Shown here piece by piece: positions 33,040 through 43,689 of a stretch of DNA of 64,000 bases (position 1 is the stretch's first letter; each line of letters opens with the position of its first letter). This DNA is from Urophycis tenuis. Taxonomy: Eukaryota > Chordata > Actinopteri > Gadiformes > Phycidae. The position numbers and the translations under genes are program-made. The stretch lies in the NCBI GenBank assembly GCA_036785325.1, contig JAXIVH010000137.1:124001-188000 (forward strand), given 5' to 3'. The notes below the pieces were generated by a model. It worked only from the letters and a program-made list of their open reading frames with translations, ran no database searches and had not been told where the DNA came from.

Positions 33040-36000
33040 ATGATCAGCATCAAGCGCCAAATCTTTCAGTTGGAGATTGAGAAGATGGAGGACGTCGATC
33101 AGGCGAGCAAAGATGGCCCAGAGACTGTTTCAGTCGAAATGCAAGCTGCCGACGAAAACCCTTGGCCACATTTGAACGAATGTTTTACTTTTAAATCCAA
33201 AAGGGGCAATATTGTTGTTATGCAGTGCCAAATGTGCCTTCCAAAGGTGACTCAACTGGCAGCATTTAATAATTCAACATCCAATCTGCGGAAGCATGTT
33301 TTGGTAAGTAGCCTACACAAAGTTTTTTCATGACTAGCAAATTTAGTGTAGTGCAGGGATAGCCTGGTCCTACCATACACTCGTACAGTCAAAATTTAGC
33401 AATTAGTCACGAGAGGGTGTGGATTATGGAAAAATAAGTTAATGATGATATGAGATATATAAGATAATGATGAGTTAACGTGATAAGTCCAACGGCTAGC
33501 ACCTCGGGACTTATCACGCCTCTCAGGCGTTCCTTATTTTCTCCATTAATTCACACCGTCGAGTGGCTAATTGCTATTCTAAAACTGTTACCAACGCGGC
33601 AATATGAAAAATCATATAGCAATAAAAACGCTTCCGTTTCACTAATAATTCACTAGATGCGCAACAAAGTAGTTCCCAGATACAAGGAAGTAGTTCCCGG
33701 CCAGGTTGCAGAAACAACACGTCGCTTGCAAGCAATCACTTTATTTTTAACAGCCCCTTTCCACAAGCAATTTATCGACCATAGTTATCCACCCAACAAA
33801 TCGAAGTTAACTTTCCATTCCATAACAAAGCAGAAAAAAGCCGGTTCCGGATTTCTTTATTGTCGTCGTCGTTGCTATGCGCGGAGTGATATGTGAAGTG
33901 GTCAGCAGCAGCGTTGGATGGGGACAGGTGTACTTTATCGTCTCATAAGGTACACCTATCAGCCAATCAGAATCAAGCATTGGGACTTACAGTTTTAGAA
34001 TAATGTACAGGTCCAATCGGCGAACAGAGGGAGTAGCTGAGAACGATGACGTTGAGGTCGTGCGCTTGTTTGAGCCATAGACTGTAAGGTTTGAGCTTTG
34101 TGAAATGTAAAAGACAAAATATGATGACTAGAAATAGGAAACCTTTTATCTATCAATGTTCTAATTTCAGTGTGATTAATGAACACCACATTGATTGATG
34201 TACTGATGAAAGCATTTTCTTTCTTCACAGAGGAAACATCTATCTAAGCTGACAGCTTTCACTCATGCAAAGCGGGGCCATCAAACCCCAAATCCACAAG
34301 CCCCAAACCCAAGTAAGCAGGCAAAAATATCAGATTCAATGTCAGCGGGAGGCAACTGCCGTGTGCCACAGGGAAAGATCGACAAGCTCATCATTAACTT
34401 AATTTGTGAGGGTCTTCATGCATTTTCTTTGGTTCAACAACCTGCTTTTAAAGAGCTAGTAGTGGCACTCAATCCCCACATCAAGGTCATTTCCAGACCC
34501 ACAGTCCGGACTAGAATAGAGGCAGCTGCCATTCAAATGAGGAAGAATGTGATATTGCGACTTAGTGAAGTCAGCAGTGTTGCCACAACCACAGATTGTT
34601 GGACTGCGCACCAGCAAAGTTTCATTGGGGTTACAGCTCATTGGATAGATGAGGGAACCTTAGAGAGGAGATCCGCTGCACTTGCGTGCAAGAGACTAAA
34701 AGGGTCCCACACTTTTGAGGTCGTTGCAGGTGCACTTGATGACATACACTGCCAATATAGAATAAGGGAGAAAGTGGTAAGAACCACCACAGATAGTGGC
34801 TCAAACTTCATCAAAGCTTTCAGTGTGTTTGGCGAGCAGAGCCAGCCTGAGGATGCAGAGTCCGAGTCCGACCAAGATTCTTCCGAGGAGGTCCACGTCA
34901 GCTATCTGGACACCTGCAGCATCCTGGAGAAGGATAATGGCTTAGAGTACCAGCTTCCAACACACCAAAGGTGTGCATGCCACTTGTTAAATTTAGTTGC
35001 CACAACAGATGCTGACATGGCAGAAAAGAAAAATGATACATACAGTAGACTATCACGTGCAGCCTTTGGAAAATGCCAAGCCATGTGGAACAAGACGGGT
35101 CGTTCATACATGGCAGCAGAAGTTGTGGAAGAGAATTGCCAGCTCCAGCTCATTCGGCCAAATAAAACAAGATGGAATTCGACGTTCATGGCAGTGGAGA
35201 GAATCATATGGATTGTACAAGAGAAAGGGGAGGAGGCAATCAGGAATGTTTCTGAAGCATTCAAATTGAAAATGTGAGTTTAATTAGCATTTTAACAGTA
35301 TGAAATGTTTATAACAGTGCATGACGCTACCTTGAATATTTCCACATTATCCAGTTTTATGGAATTGTTCAATTAATATCCGTATTTGGCTGCACATTTC
35401 AAACTGTTTCTGCTTGATTTGCTAACAATTGTATTTTCTTGATCGGTTATGTTCTGTTAGGTTGAGTCAAGCAGAAATTGCTTTCTTGACTGAGTACTGC
35501 TTAGTGATGAAACCTTTGGTAAAGGCCTTGAACATTCTGCAGTCGGAGACAAACACGCACTTAGGATGGCTTCTTCCAGTAATCTTTCAGCTGCAAGCAA
35601 ATCTCGGAAGGCAGGAGACATCCTCCAAGTTGTGTCTACCACTCGTCAGAGCCATTCAGGAGGGTGTCCAGAAGCGTTTTGGTGAGATGATGGAGGACCC
35701 TGAACTAATCGCTGCAGCAATACTTCTACCGAAGTTCAAAACCACCTGGACAGAGAGGCCTGATATCATTGAAACAGGTATGATATCATAATATAATGTC
35801 ATACTGTGATTTAAATGTTTATCACAGTTGTATCCACTTTGCTTTTATTCAATACAATGTGATAAGTGCTAAACTGTTAGTCTCAAATTATAATTATTTT
35901 GTTATTTGTGGCAATCTTTGCATCATGATGCACTCTTGGTAGATTAATCTAAGCTTAATTGTCATAAATATTGTTGTTTGTCAATCATAAGGTCTGGTCT

Positions 36001-36351
36001 ATGTCAGACAACACCTTGACCAGATGGCAGTGGCTGAGGTGGAGCAAGTTGGACAGCATTCATCAGATGAGGATGATTTCTTCTCCTCTTTGAAGTCCAG
36101 AAGGTCAGAAGGCACAGGGGAGTTGGAAGGGTACCTAGCCTGTGCCTCAGACAATATGGATCTGCTCAACTCCTTTTCAAATATAAAAAAAACTCTCTTT
36201 AAAACTCAACACGGGCCTACCTGCCTCAGCTGCCTGTGAGCGACTTTTCAGTTGTGCTGGATTACTCTTTACTGCAAAGCGGGCAAGGATGAGCGCAACA
36301 AACTTTGAGAATCAACTGCTGCTCAAACTTAACCAGAAGTTTGTAGACTAA
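33040..36351 (+). pseudogene. hAT transposase with BED finger, one frameshift
   Basis: Exons by splice sites: 33040-33303, 34231-35273, 35461-35777, 35992-36351. Exon 1 carries a BED-type zinc finger (CQMCLPKV, then SNLRKHV). Exon 2 has the hAT catalytic landmarks TTDCWTAHQQSF, TTDSGSNFIKAF, CACHLLNL and TRWNSTF. Exon 3 has ELIAAAILLPKFKT. Exon 4 leads to the C-terminal dimerisation motif with the catalytic Glu (ACERLFS), but only in another frame: an 8-base A run at 36185-36192 shifts the frame and gives an early stop at 36240. Apart from that I saw no other lesion. Whether it was spliced as drawn is inferred. Confidence 0.85.
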
Positions 36352-36356
36352 TCCTC

Positions 36357-36702
36357 TTAAAGGAGAAATCTGGTGAGTTTTCATATAGATCTCCATTTGT
36401 CAAGGCCACAGAGTACTGTTGGTACGGAAAAATAAACCCTGAAAACGATCAGTTTCTCAGTTGCGATAGCCAGCAGCTAACGCAGCCTGTCAGCTACAGC
36501 ACTACACTCTGGGGGTATGGACATGATGGAGGCTCATGAACATGCCCCAGAGTGTAGCTCTGTAGCTGCCTGGCTGTGTTAGCTGTTGGCTGTAGCAACT
36601 GAGAAACTGATTGTTTTCAGGGTTTATTTTTCCGTACCAACAGTACTCTGTGGCCTTGACAAATGGAGATCTACATGAAAACTCACCAGACTTCTCCTTT
36701 AA
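36357..36702. mobile_element. Palindromic TTAA-flanked element (MITE)
   Basis: A 346-bp near-perfect inverted repeat with arms of about 150 bp. It runs from ttaaaggagaaatctggtga to tcaccagacttctcctttaa. It starts 6 bp after the transposase stop codon. TTAA at both ends suggests TTAA-specific insertion, as in piggyBac-like elements, though no transposase is present. No product is encoded; the open frame 36502-36726 is a shadow. Confidence 0.8.
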
Positions 36703-38390
36703 GGTGGACATACAAACAACTTTCATGTAGACATACCATGGGACAGGGACTTTATTTTTTATTTTTAGCAGCTGCTATTGAGTTCATTTTACAAGTTAGA
36801 AGTTTACTTGATGTGTTTTATTGTTAGACATTAAGCGCCCAGAATGCCATCAGAGTATTGCACTATTTTACTTTTTTCTGAAATGTTCCTGATAGAGATT
36901 GTATTTATATTTTGATCATTTATGGAGTCAAAACACGTGATTTAGCCTTGATTTGCATTGTAACTGTTTATGTTTGTGAAGAAAAAAAGGATGGCCCTCA
37001 GAGCTAACAATGCATGGCACTTTCAATTGATGGTTTGAAAATGTAAATTTATGGGGTCTTACATGTCATATGTGACATTTTTTATTTTGTTATGCATTTG
37101 TATAGATGTTTATACATTTGTATAGATTTTTCTTTAATTAAAAAGAAAATAGTTTCGCATTCATGACCCCTTGTCCTATTTTCACTACACGGGAGAATCT
37201 CCCTGCCTCGTTTTAGTGTTCTCATTTTTTAAATGTAACTAAGTAACTTTGACTTAAAGTACATTTTAAACGAACTACTTATTACTTTTACTTGAGTAAT
37301 TTTTCAGATGGGTAATTGCACTTTTACTTGAGTAATATTTTATCAATGTATTGGTACTTTTACTTGAGTACAATATTTTAGTACTTTTTCCACCTCTGCC
37401 TACAGGCTACTAGGTTAGGATTGGTCAGGGATGGTAGGCTATCTGGGGAGGTTTGGCAGGGGGAGGATGGTTCATCTCCACCTTCGAGGTCCCCTGATGT
37501 GGTACATCGTTTGCGTCTCTTACCAAAATTCAATGAGAGGGAACCAGATGTGTTTTTTTCATTGTTTGAACGGCTTGCAGAGGCAAGGAATTGGTAAGAT
37601 TCTGATCGCACTTTATTATTGCAGAGTGTGTTGACAGGGAAGGCACAAGAGGCATATGCATCGTTGGGTTGGGAGAACATCACGTATGAGTCAGTCAAGG
37701 CTGCTGTGCTGAAGGCATACAAAGGCATATTGCCAGCGTTTTAGGACATGGCAAAAGAGGGCTGACCAGTCACACATGGACTTTGTGAGGGAGTTAACCA
37801 ATCATTTCAATCGATGGTGAATAGCCTCAAGTGTGGATTACTTTGATAGTTTGTGCAATCTGATCATCCTGGAGCAGTTTAAAAACTCTCTGCCCAATGG
37901 GGTGGCCACGTATCTTAATGAGCATAAGGTTGAAGCTGCTACTGAAGCTGCAGGGCTGGCTGATGAGTACATACTCATTCATAGACGTGGTCCTGGTGAG
38001 CCTGACCGGGAACCTGTGGGGTGAAAGGAGAGGAGTGTTAGGTCGCCAATTAGTAGTGGGAGTTACATGAGTAAGGGGTTCCGGACATCGCCTCATGGAG
38101 GGGAAAAGAGGTATCGCTATTGTCATGAGGTAGGCCATTGGAAATTAGACTGCCCGAGGCTTAAGGCTAAGGGGCAGCATGTGGGCGGTAGGAGTGTAAG
38201 TGCTGCCCTGGCTGCCAGTGTTTGGTGTCCTAGAGAGGTGAGGGCACAGAAGGATGAGTTGGAGAAATTAGATGCAACGTGTGTTTTTGAGGCCTATATA
38301 CCTTTCATTTCAGAGGGGTTGGTAACACAGGTTGGCAGTGACACAAGGGTGCCTGTAGAAATTTTTGAGGGATACAGGAGCTCTTAATTC

Positions 38391-39560
38391 ATATGTTTTA
38401 GAGTCTGTTTTTTCTTTCTCTGAGAAAACTGATACAGGGGACAGGGTTAGGGTTAGGTTAGGGTGAGTCCTTATGTGTGGACTGGGGTTGGGGGTGTTGC
38501 CTGTTTCAGTGCATAATATGAATTTGGACTGTGAATTGGTGAAAGGTGAGGTTTCTATGGGTGTGAGACCAGTATTGCCAATTGAAGGGGTGGTTATAAT
38601 TTTGGGAAACGACTTGGCAGGCAGTTGTGTGTGGGCTATGGTGCAACCACCTCCTGTGGTCTCCTGTACTCCTTCAGGTGCAGAACAGGCTGATGAAAGT
38701 GTAGTGCGCTTTCCTGAGGTTTTTTCTGCTTGGGCAGTTACAAGGGCAATGATTCGGGAGTCCAGAGTAGCTGGCATGGGGGAGTCATGCATAGCAGATG
38801 GGGAAATTAAGATGGTTTTGCCATGTTTGCCTGATTTTCCTTTGTCTGTGTCCCGCAGTGAGCTGCAGACAAAGAGCTGACCGATCCTTGGAGAAGCTGT
38901 TTGGGGCTGTGCTAGAGATGGAAAATGTTGTCAGTGGGTACTGTCTTCAGGAGGGTATCTTAATGAGGAAGTGGGTGCCTCATGGGGAGAATTTTGTGGG
39001 GGATCCAATTTTCCAGGTTGTAGTCCCTTCCAAATTTTGGGGACATGTGTTAGAGCTGGCCCATGATCGCTCAGGGCACTTGGGGGTCCAGAAAAAATGT
39101 CATTTTAAGTCATTTTTTCTGGCCACGTCTTAAGAAAGACATTTCTCTGCATATTAAAAATTGTCAGCTGACTGGTAAGCCAAACCAAGTCATTAAACCC
39201 ACCCCATTGCAGCCAATTCCAGCTATTAGTCAGCCATTTGAGTATTTGCTTATTGATTGTGTGGGGCCGCTACCTAGGGCAAGGTCAGGTTGCCAGTATT
39301 TGCTGTCCGTTATGTGTCAAAGTACTAGATACCCAGCAGCATATCCTTTGCGCACAATAACCGCAAGATCTGTAGTTAAGGCTCTGACACACTTCATTTC
39401 TGTTTTTGGTATTCCTAGAGACATCCGGAGTGACCAGGGATAACATTTTTCCTCCCATATGTTGAGCCAGGTGTTAAAACTCTTGGGTATCAGACATAAC
39501 CAATCATCAGCCTACCATGCTCAGTCAAGGTGCGCTCAATCTTTCCATCAAAGACTTAAA
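38391..39560 (+). pseudogene. Protease and integrase N-terminal/core region of the Gmr1-like element
   Basis: 38520-38640 has VSMGVRPVLPIEGVVIILGN, the tail of an aspartic protease domain. 38990-39170 carries the integrase zinc-binding domain (HVLELAHDRSGHLGV, then a late C in NCQLTGKP). 39230-39440 is the catalytic core (YLLIDCVGPLPRARSG; FGIPRDIRSDQG). Stops and frameshifts (39132, 39443) show decay. An L2 3' end interrupts the core at 39561. The integrase lies before the RT. Confidence 0.85.
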
Positions 39561-40092
39561 GCAGGGAGGGAGTTGAGCCTCCGGACAGCCTGGTGAAAGA
39601 AGCTGTCCTTGAGCCTGCTGGTTCTGGCCCGGAGACTCCGTCGGAGAGGAGACTGCGGAGTCTCCGGGCCAGAACCAGCAGGCTCAAGGACACCACCAGG
39701 CTGTCTGGAGGCTCAACTCCCTCCCTGCTCTGCCCCTGCCCCCCCCCCCCCTCCTCTGCCCCCCTGCCACAGACTCTTAACCTTGCAACCACCTCAGACC
39801 ATCACCCTCCCACCACCACTCACAAACTCTAATCCCAACTATGACACTTTAGTGTCACTTTAATGTCTTTTGACTGTTTTTGCATATATTTTGCACTATT
39901 CAATTTTAAACGCACTACCTCACTTTTTTTCATACTTTTCTGTGTTTCTATGTTTTGTCTGTACAATGTCCGTTTGTCTACCTTGTTTGTCCATTTGTTC
40001 ATTTTGCACCGCAGGTCTGAGAGGACTGCAATTTCATCTGTGCTATATGCCTGCCATGTAGCACACTTGACAATAAAGATACTTGAATCTAA
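39561..40092 (+). mobile_element. L2 3' end with fold-back start, nested in integrase
   Basis: The right part (39656-40092) matches the 3' end of the L2 at 3000-3490, down to ggactgcaatttcatctgtg and the final tgacaataaagatacttga. The left part (39561-39640) is the reverse complement of 39656-39728, so the insertion begins with a hairpin of about 73-80-bp arms and a 15-bp spacer; the left arm has 8 extra bases. Integrase coding sequence resumes directly after it. Confidence 0.85.
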
Positions 40093-40900
40093 ATCACTTT
40101 TGCGTGCTAATTGTACGGATTAATGGGGACTGGGAGGATGGGCTCCCATGGTTGCTTTTAGCTGCACGAGAAGTAGTGCAGGAAAGCACAGGATGTAGTC
40201 CAAATGATTTAGTGTTTGGCCATTTTGTACGGGGGCCATTGTCTGTGTTGAAGGATGGTTGGAAGGAGTCAGATCCACCCACCAACTTAATTGACTATGT
40301 CAATGGGTTTAGACATCGGTTATACACTGCTGGTGAGCTGGCAAAACATATGCTGACTTCATCACAGGCGAAGATGAAGAAGAGATATGACCGTCGGGCT
40401 GAGCTGCGTGAGTTCAGTGTGGGTGATAGGGTTTTGGCTCTGTGTCCGTTGGTGAGGTTCCCTTTCCAAGTGAAATTCATGAGTCCATACACTGTGGTTT
40501 AACAGGTGTCAAACAAAAACTATTTACTCTAAACTCATGGATGGCGGAAATCTGTGAAATTGTTCCATGTGAACCTGCTTAAGCCTTATTATGCTCACCC
40601 TTCCAGTGTATCCAGTGTTAACCAGCAGGGGTCAGTGGCAGAGAGTCCAGTCCTGGTAGTAGATACAGTGGGAGTGGTTCCAGATGAGACATTGGATGAG
40701 GTGTGTGAGCCTGATGTGGGGGTGCTGTCGGGCCGGTTGAAAAACTCAAAGGTTGCTCATGCATCTGACAAAAGCACAGGCTCTGGAATTTGAGACACTG
40801 ATTTTGAAATATCCTGGTTTGTTTGGCGATGTGCCGACCCGCACTGATTGGGCAGAGCATGATATTGATGTGGGTGAGGCGTTGCCCATGTGAGTTTCCC
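40093..40900 (+). pseudogene. Integrase C-terminal region of the Gmr1-like element
   Basis: After the L2 insertion the frame continues with DWEDGLPWLLLAAREVVQES, STGCSPNDLVFGHFVRGPL and the GPY/F-like segment KKRYDRRAELREFSVGDRVL. A stop at 40500 breaks it. The segment 40554-40793 (LFHVNLLKPYY) is the normal end of a gypsy integrase. Confidence 0.85.
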
Positions 40901-42106
40901 CAGTGAAGCGTAAATATTTAGAGGCTGAAATTGAGTATATGGTGGAAAATGATATTGCAACACCTTTGTCGTCGAGCTGGGCCTCTCCATGTCTTTTGGT
41001 ACCTAAGAGTGATAAATCACCTAGGTTTTGCTCTGATTTCAGGAAGGTCAATAAGGTGACAAAGCTAGACTTGTTTCCCTTGCCCCGCATAGAGGATTGT
41101 GGAGACCAGGTTGGTACTGCCCGGTATGTGAGCAAATTTGATTTGTTGAAGGGGTACTGGCAGGTGCCCTTGTCCCAACGAGCACAAGAAGGCAGCTTTT
41201 GTTACTCCTTCAGGACTGTATTCCTATAAAGTGATGCAGTTTGGGTTAAGGAACGCACCGGCAACTTTCAGCGTTTAATGGACTGTGTGGTGGCTGGGCT
41301 AGCCGGTTGTGCCGTTTATTTGGATGACTTGGTGGTCTACAGTGATTCCTGGTTTTCTCACATGCAGTGGGTTAGGGCTCTATTTGATCGGTTGTCCCAA
41401 GCAAACCTTACTGTGAACCTTGCTAAGTGTGAACTGGCTTGGGCAACTGTGACTTATCTAGGTCGAGTTGTTGGACAGGGGCAGGTGGCTCCTGTACATG
41501 CAAAAGTGTTGGCAGTTGAGCTATTTCCACAACCTGCTACTAAGGAAGAGCTCATGAGGTTTCTTGGCATGGTGGGTTATTACCGCTGTTTTTGTCACTT
41601 ACAAACGTATTGAAAGCCAAGGCTCAGTTTGTGTGGTCAACAGAGTGTCAGGAAGCCTTTAATAATGTTAAGGCTCTTTTGTGTTCAGCACCAGTGTTGG
41701 CTGTGCCCCGTTTTGACTGTCCTTTTTTTTTGCAGGTGGATGCAAGCCATGTAGGTGCAGGAGGGGTGCTGATGCAGGGAGATGAGCATGGAGTTGACAG
41801 GCCGGTTAGTTTTTTTCAAATAAATTTAACCATCATCAGGTGAACTACTCAGTAGTTGAGAAGGAGGCGCTTGCCTTGGTGTGGGCTCTGCAGCACTTTG
41901 CAGTTTATGTGGAGTCAGGTGTAGCACCGGTTGTGGTCTACACAGACCACAATACCCTCACCTTTATAAATAGTTTGCAGTGCCCCAGTCAGAGATTGAT
42001 TAGGTGGTCACTGTTTCTGCAGGCCCATAGTTTGGCCATCCAACACATTAAAGGTTGTGAAAATGTAGTTGCAGATGCACTTTCAAGGGCGCCAGTGATG
42101 GAGTAG
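40901..42106 (+). pseudogene. RT and RNase H of the Gmr1-like element
   Basis: RT blocks are SSSWASPCLLVPKSDKSPRF, DFRKVNKVTKLDLFPLPRIE, KFDLLKGYWQVPL and catalytic YLDDLVVYS, followed by FLGMVGYYR. RNase H has LQVDASHVGAGGVLMQ, EKEALALVWALQHF and VYTDHNTLTF, ending VADALSRAP. Frame changes near 41215, 41600 and 41840 disable it. The product of an intact relative would copy element RNA in virus-like particles. The LTR follows 66 bp after the last codon. Confidence 0.9.
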
Positions 42107-42156
42107 TCATTATGGGGGTTGTGACGGAGATCCTGTGGGGACCCCCATTTTATGGC

Positions 42157-42179
42157 GAGGGGGGGGGGGGGATGTGACG

Positions 42180-42218
<39 letters not shown>

Positions 42219-42556
42219 CCTCCTGTCGTGGGCAGGGCCGCCAGGGAGCATTGATTCCACCTGGGCTCTGGGGGTGGGGTTGGGACTTTTTTCATTTCAG
42301 GTCTCAGTGGCAGAGATCTGTCTCTCTCCCCCTGCAGTAACCCGGGTTTGGTTTGTGTTGGTTTTGTATTTGGGTTATTTGTTCTCTTTACAGCAGTTTG
42401 GTTGTTTATACTATTTCTTTTGTTTTTTTGTTCAAGAAATACTTTTCTAAACATTGATTTGGTGGGCATCTATCTCCCTTTGTTGCCATGGCAATATATA
42501 TACACACACACACACACACACACTACTAACCAGTAGCGCACACTGGGGCCGTCATA
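42157..42556 (+). repeat. Polypurine tract and 3' LTR of the Gmr1-like element
   Basis: A purine tract (gagggggggggg and more G, 42157-42172) immediately precedes tgtgacgaccct, the LTR start at 42173. A (CT) run follows, then the block shared with 31394-31523. The right end is not certain; gccgtcata at 42549-42556 would mirror the tgtgacg start. A (CA) run lies at 42500-42522. Confidence 0.7.
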
Positions 42557-42928
42557 ATACCTTGCACTTTGGCCACTTGTTTGTTTCGTTTATCAGTTTT
42601 ATGGTCAACAAGCTGATGTCGTCATCTTGTAAGAGAGGTGAAGCTATAGCTAGCAAATGGCCTTTCATCAGTCGTTAAGGCCGTTCTAGGTCAATCTAGC
42701 AACAACAAAGGCCGCCTGTGTCTTGGGCAAAGAGTTGCATTTGAACACACCGCAAAGGCAACAGCCAACTAGCGAGCAGGTCCTGCACTTGTGTGACTGG
42801 AAATGACTGTCCCAGAGTGGTAGTTTTCTGTTGGCTCCACACCCTGGTTCGAGGTAGTGTGAACAACCCTATGGAGCTTCTTTTTTTTATGAAACCTTTG
42901 TGACTGCTAAGGAAAAAATGTAAAACTG
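42557..42928. other. Spacer without recognised content
   Basis: No gene, RNA or classifiable repeat was seen. Reading frames here are short and without motifs. Confidence 0.5.
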
Positions 42929-43110
42929 TGGGCAGCAGTAGCTCAGTGGGTAGAGCGGGCTGACAGAGCGGGTCGTCCACTAACCGTAGGGTCGGCGGTT
43001 TGATCTCCTTGATCCCCCCTCCTCCAACTGTCCACATGTCGAACCCCACAAATGTACTGATTGTAAGTCGCTTTGGACAAAAGTATCAGCTAAATGCCCC
43101 TTTACCCTTT
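42929..43110 (+). mobile_element. tRNA-derived SINE
   Basis: The head tagctcagtgggtagagcg is an A-box type sequence and ggtcggcggtttgatctc a degenerate B box about 45 bp later, as in polymerase III promoters. The body does not fold as a tRNA acceptor arm. The tail gtaagtcgctttggacaaaa then gtatcagctaaatg is the common fish SINE tail also seen inverted in the C3 introns (10246-10285, 12117-12160). Confidence 0.8.
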
Positions 43111-43440
43111 AAAATTATCATGCCAAAATGTGGATTCACTTAACCTTTCAAGCTAGGGTATGCAATTTATTTGAGAAACATTTTTGGTTATATTTGTTGA
43201 AGTCCTCTTTACATACCAACTGCAATCTGCAAATGCAGATTGCAAATACAAATGCAGAACAAAAAAAAAAGAAAACAATCTTGCATCTGTGGCTTTCACA
43301 AGCCTGTATGAGCATGTGCAATATTTAATTAGCCTACTATGCTCTCCTGACCCCTATGTTTTAGCAAGCCAAAAATGTTTCATCAGTGCAAACAGTTGTT
43401 TCACTTCTTTCTGGTAAATGGTAGACTACGACGAGAGGAT
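43111..43440. other. Upstream flank of the orphan C3 exon
   Basis: No recognisable gene. An A run lies at 43261-43270. The segment directly adjoins the promoter-like sequence of the orphan exon. Confidence 0.45.
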
Positions 43441-43460
43441 AGGATGACGTGTAGGCCAGG

Positions 43461-43468
43461 ATAAAAAG
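43461..43468 (+). promoter_or_regulatory. TATA-like box before the orphan C3 exon
   Basis: ataaaaag lies 58-65 bp upstream of the ATG at 43526, matching the layout of the copy A promoter. The intervening leader shares agcagacctgc and ggcgtgac with copy A. Confidence 0.5.
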
Positions 43469-43525
43469 CAGGGTCATGGAGGGACCCTGACAACGGAGAC
43501 AGCAGACCTGCGTTCAGGCGTGACG

Positions 43526-43602
43526 ATGGGTCTGGCGATGCGTCCTCTCAGTGTGGCCTGTCTGGCCCTCCTCTTGTCTGCTGTTGCAAGCAGTGCTCCA
43601 TT
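43526..43602 (+). pseudogene. Orphan C3-type first exon (signal peptide)
   Basis: It reads MGLAMRPLSVACLALLLSAV and ends in phase 2 at donor GTGAGT, exactly like exon 1 of copy A (MRLAMLPVACLALFLSSV). The 25 bp of leader before the ATG are also closely similar. It is six bases longer than exon 1 of copy A. No C3 exon 2 follows on the plus strand: a Rex3 element starts about 90 bp later and nothing C3-like is seen up to 51228. It is probably the 5' remnant of a third C3 copy in inverted orientation; a gene with a very distant exon 2 is excluded only within this window. Confidence 0.8.
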
Positions 43603-43689
43603 GTGAGTAGTCTTTGATTAACATAGGATCAGCCTTGATGTGTTCCTAAATTTAAACGACATTAAGAGAAGATTAGATATTCCTCCTTT

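Larger units (their letters stand above)
32797..37398 (+). mobile_element. hAT transposon with transposase gene (4602 bp)
   Basis: Termini cagaggtggaaagtagcg and tactttttccacctctg form the inverted repeats. Perfect 8-bp target duplications cctacagg lie at 32789-32796 and 37399-37406. The interior holds a four-exon transposase gene (33040-36351) and a 346-bp palindromic insertion (36357-36702). It sits inside the gag region of the Gmr1-like element, interrupting its frame. Confidence 0.93.
32697..38390 (+). pseudogene. gag of Gmr1-like Ty3/gypsy element, split by a hAT
   Basis: The first part (32697-32796) is a charged coiled-coil start, MNEEKKKHQMEIEKQIAVER. It is cut by the hAT at 32797-37398 and resumes in the same frame at 37407. 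The second part has LPKFNEREPDVFFSLFERL, a capsid motif of SCAN-related gypsy gags. Further on (38100-38150) is a zinc-knuckle remnant, YCHEVGHWKLDC, with its first cysteine lost. Several frame changes (near 37595, 37742, 38025) make it non-functional. Confidence 0.8.

Noticed and set aside
33040..36240. Domesticated host hAT-derived gene
   Set aside because: Termini and target duplications are intact and the frame is broken, so a transposon copy is the simpler reading.
42929..43000. A functional tRNA gene
   Set aside because: A and B boxes exist, but no acceptor stem pairs and the sequence continues into a SINE body and tail.
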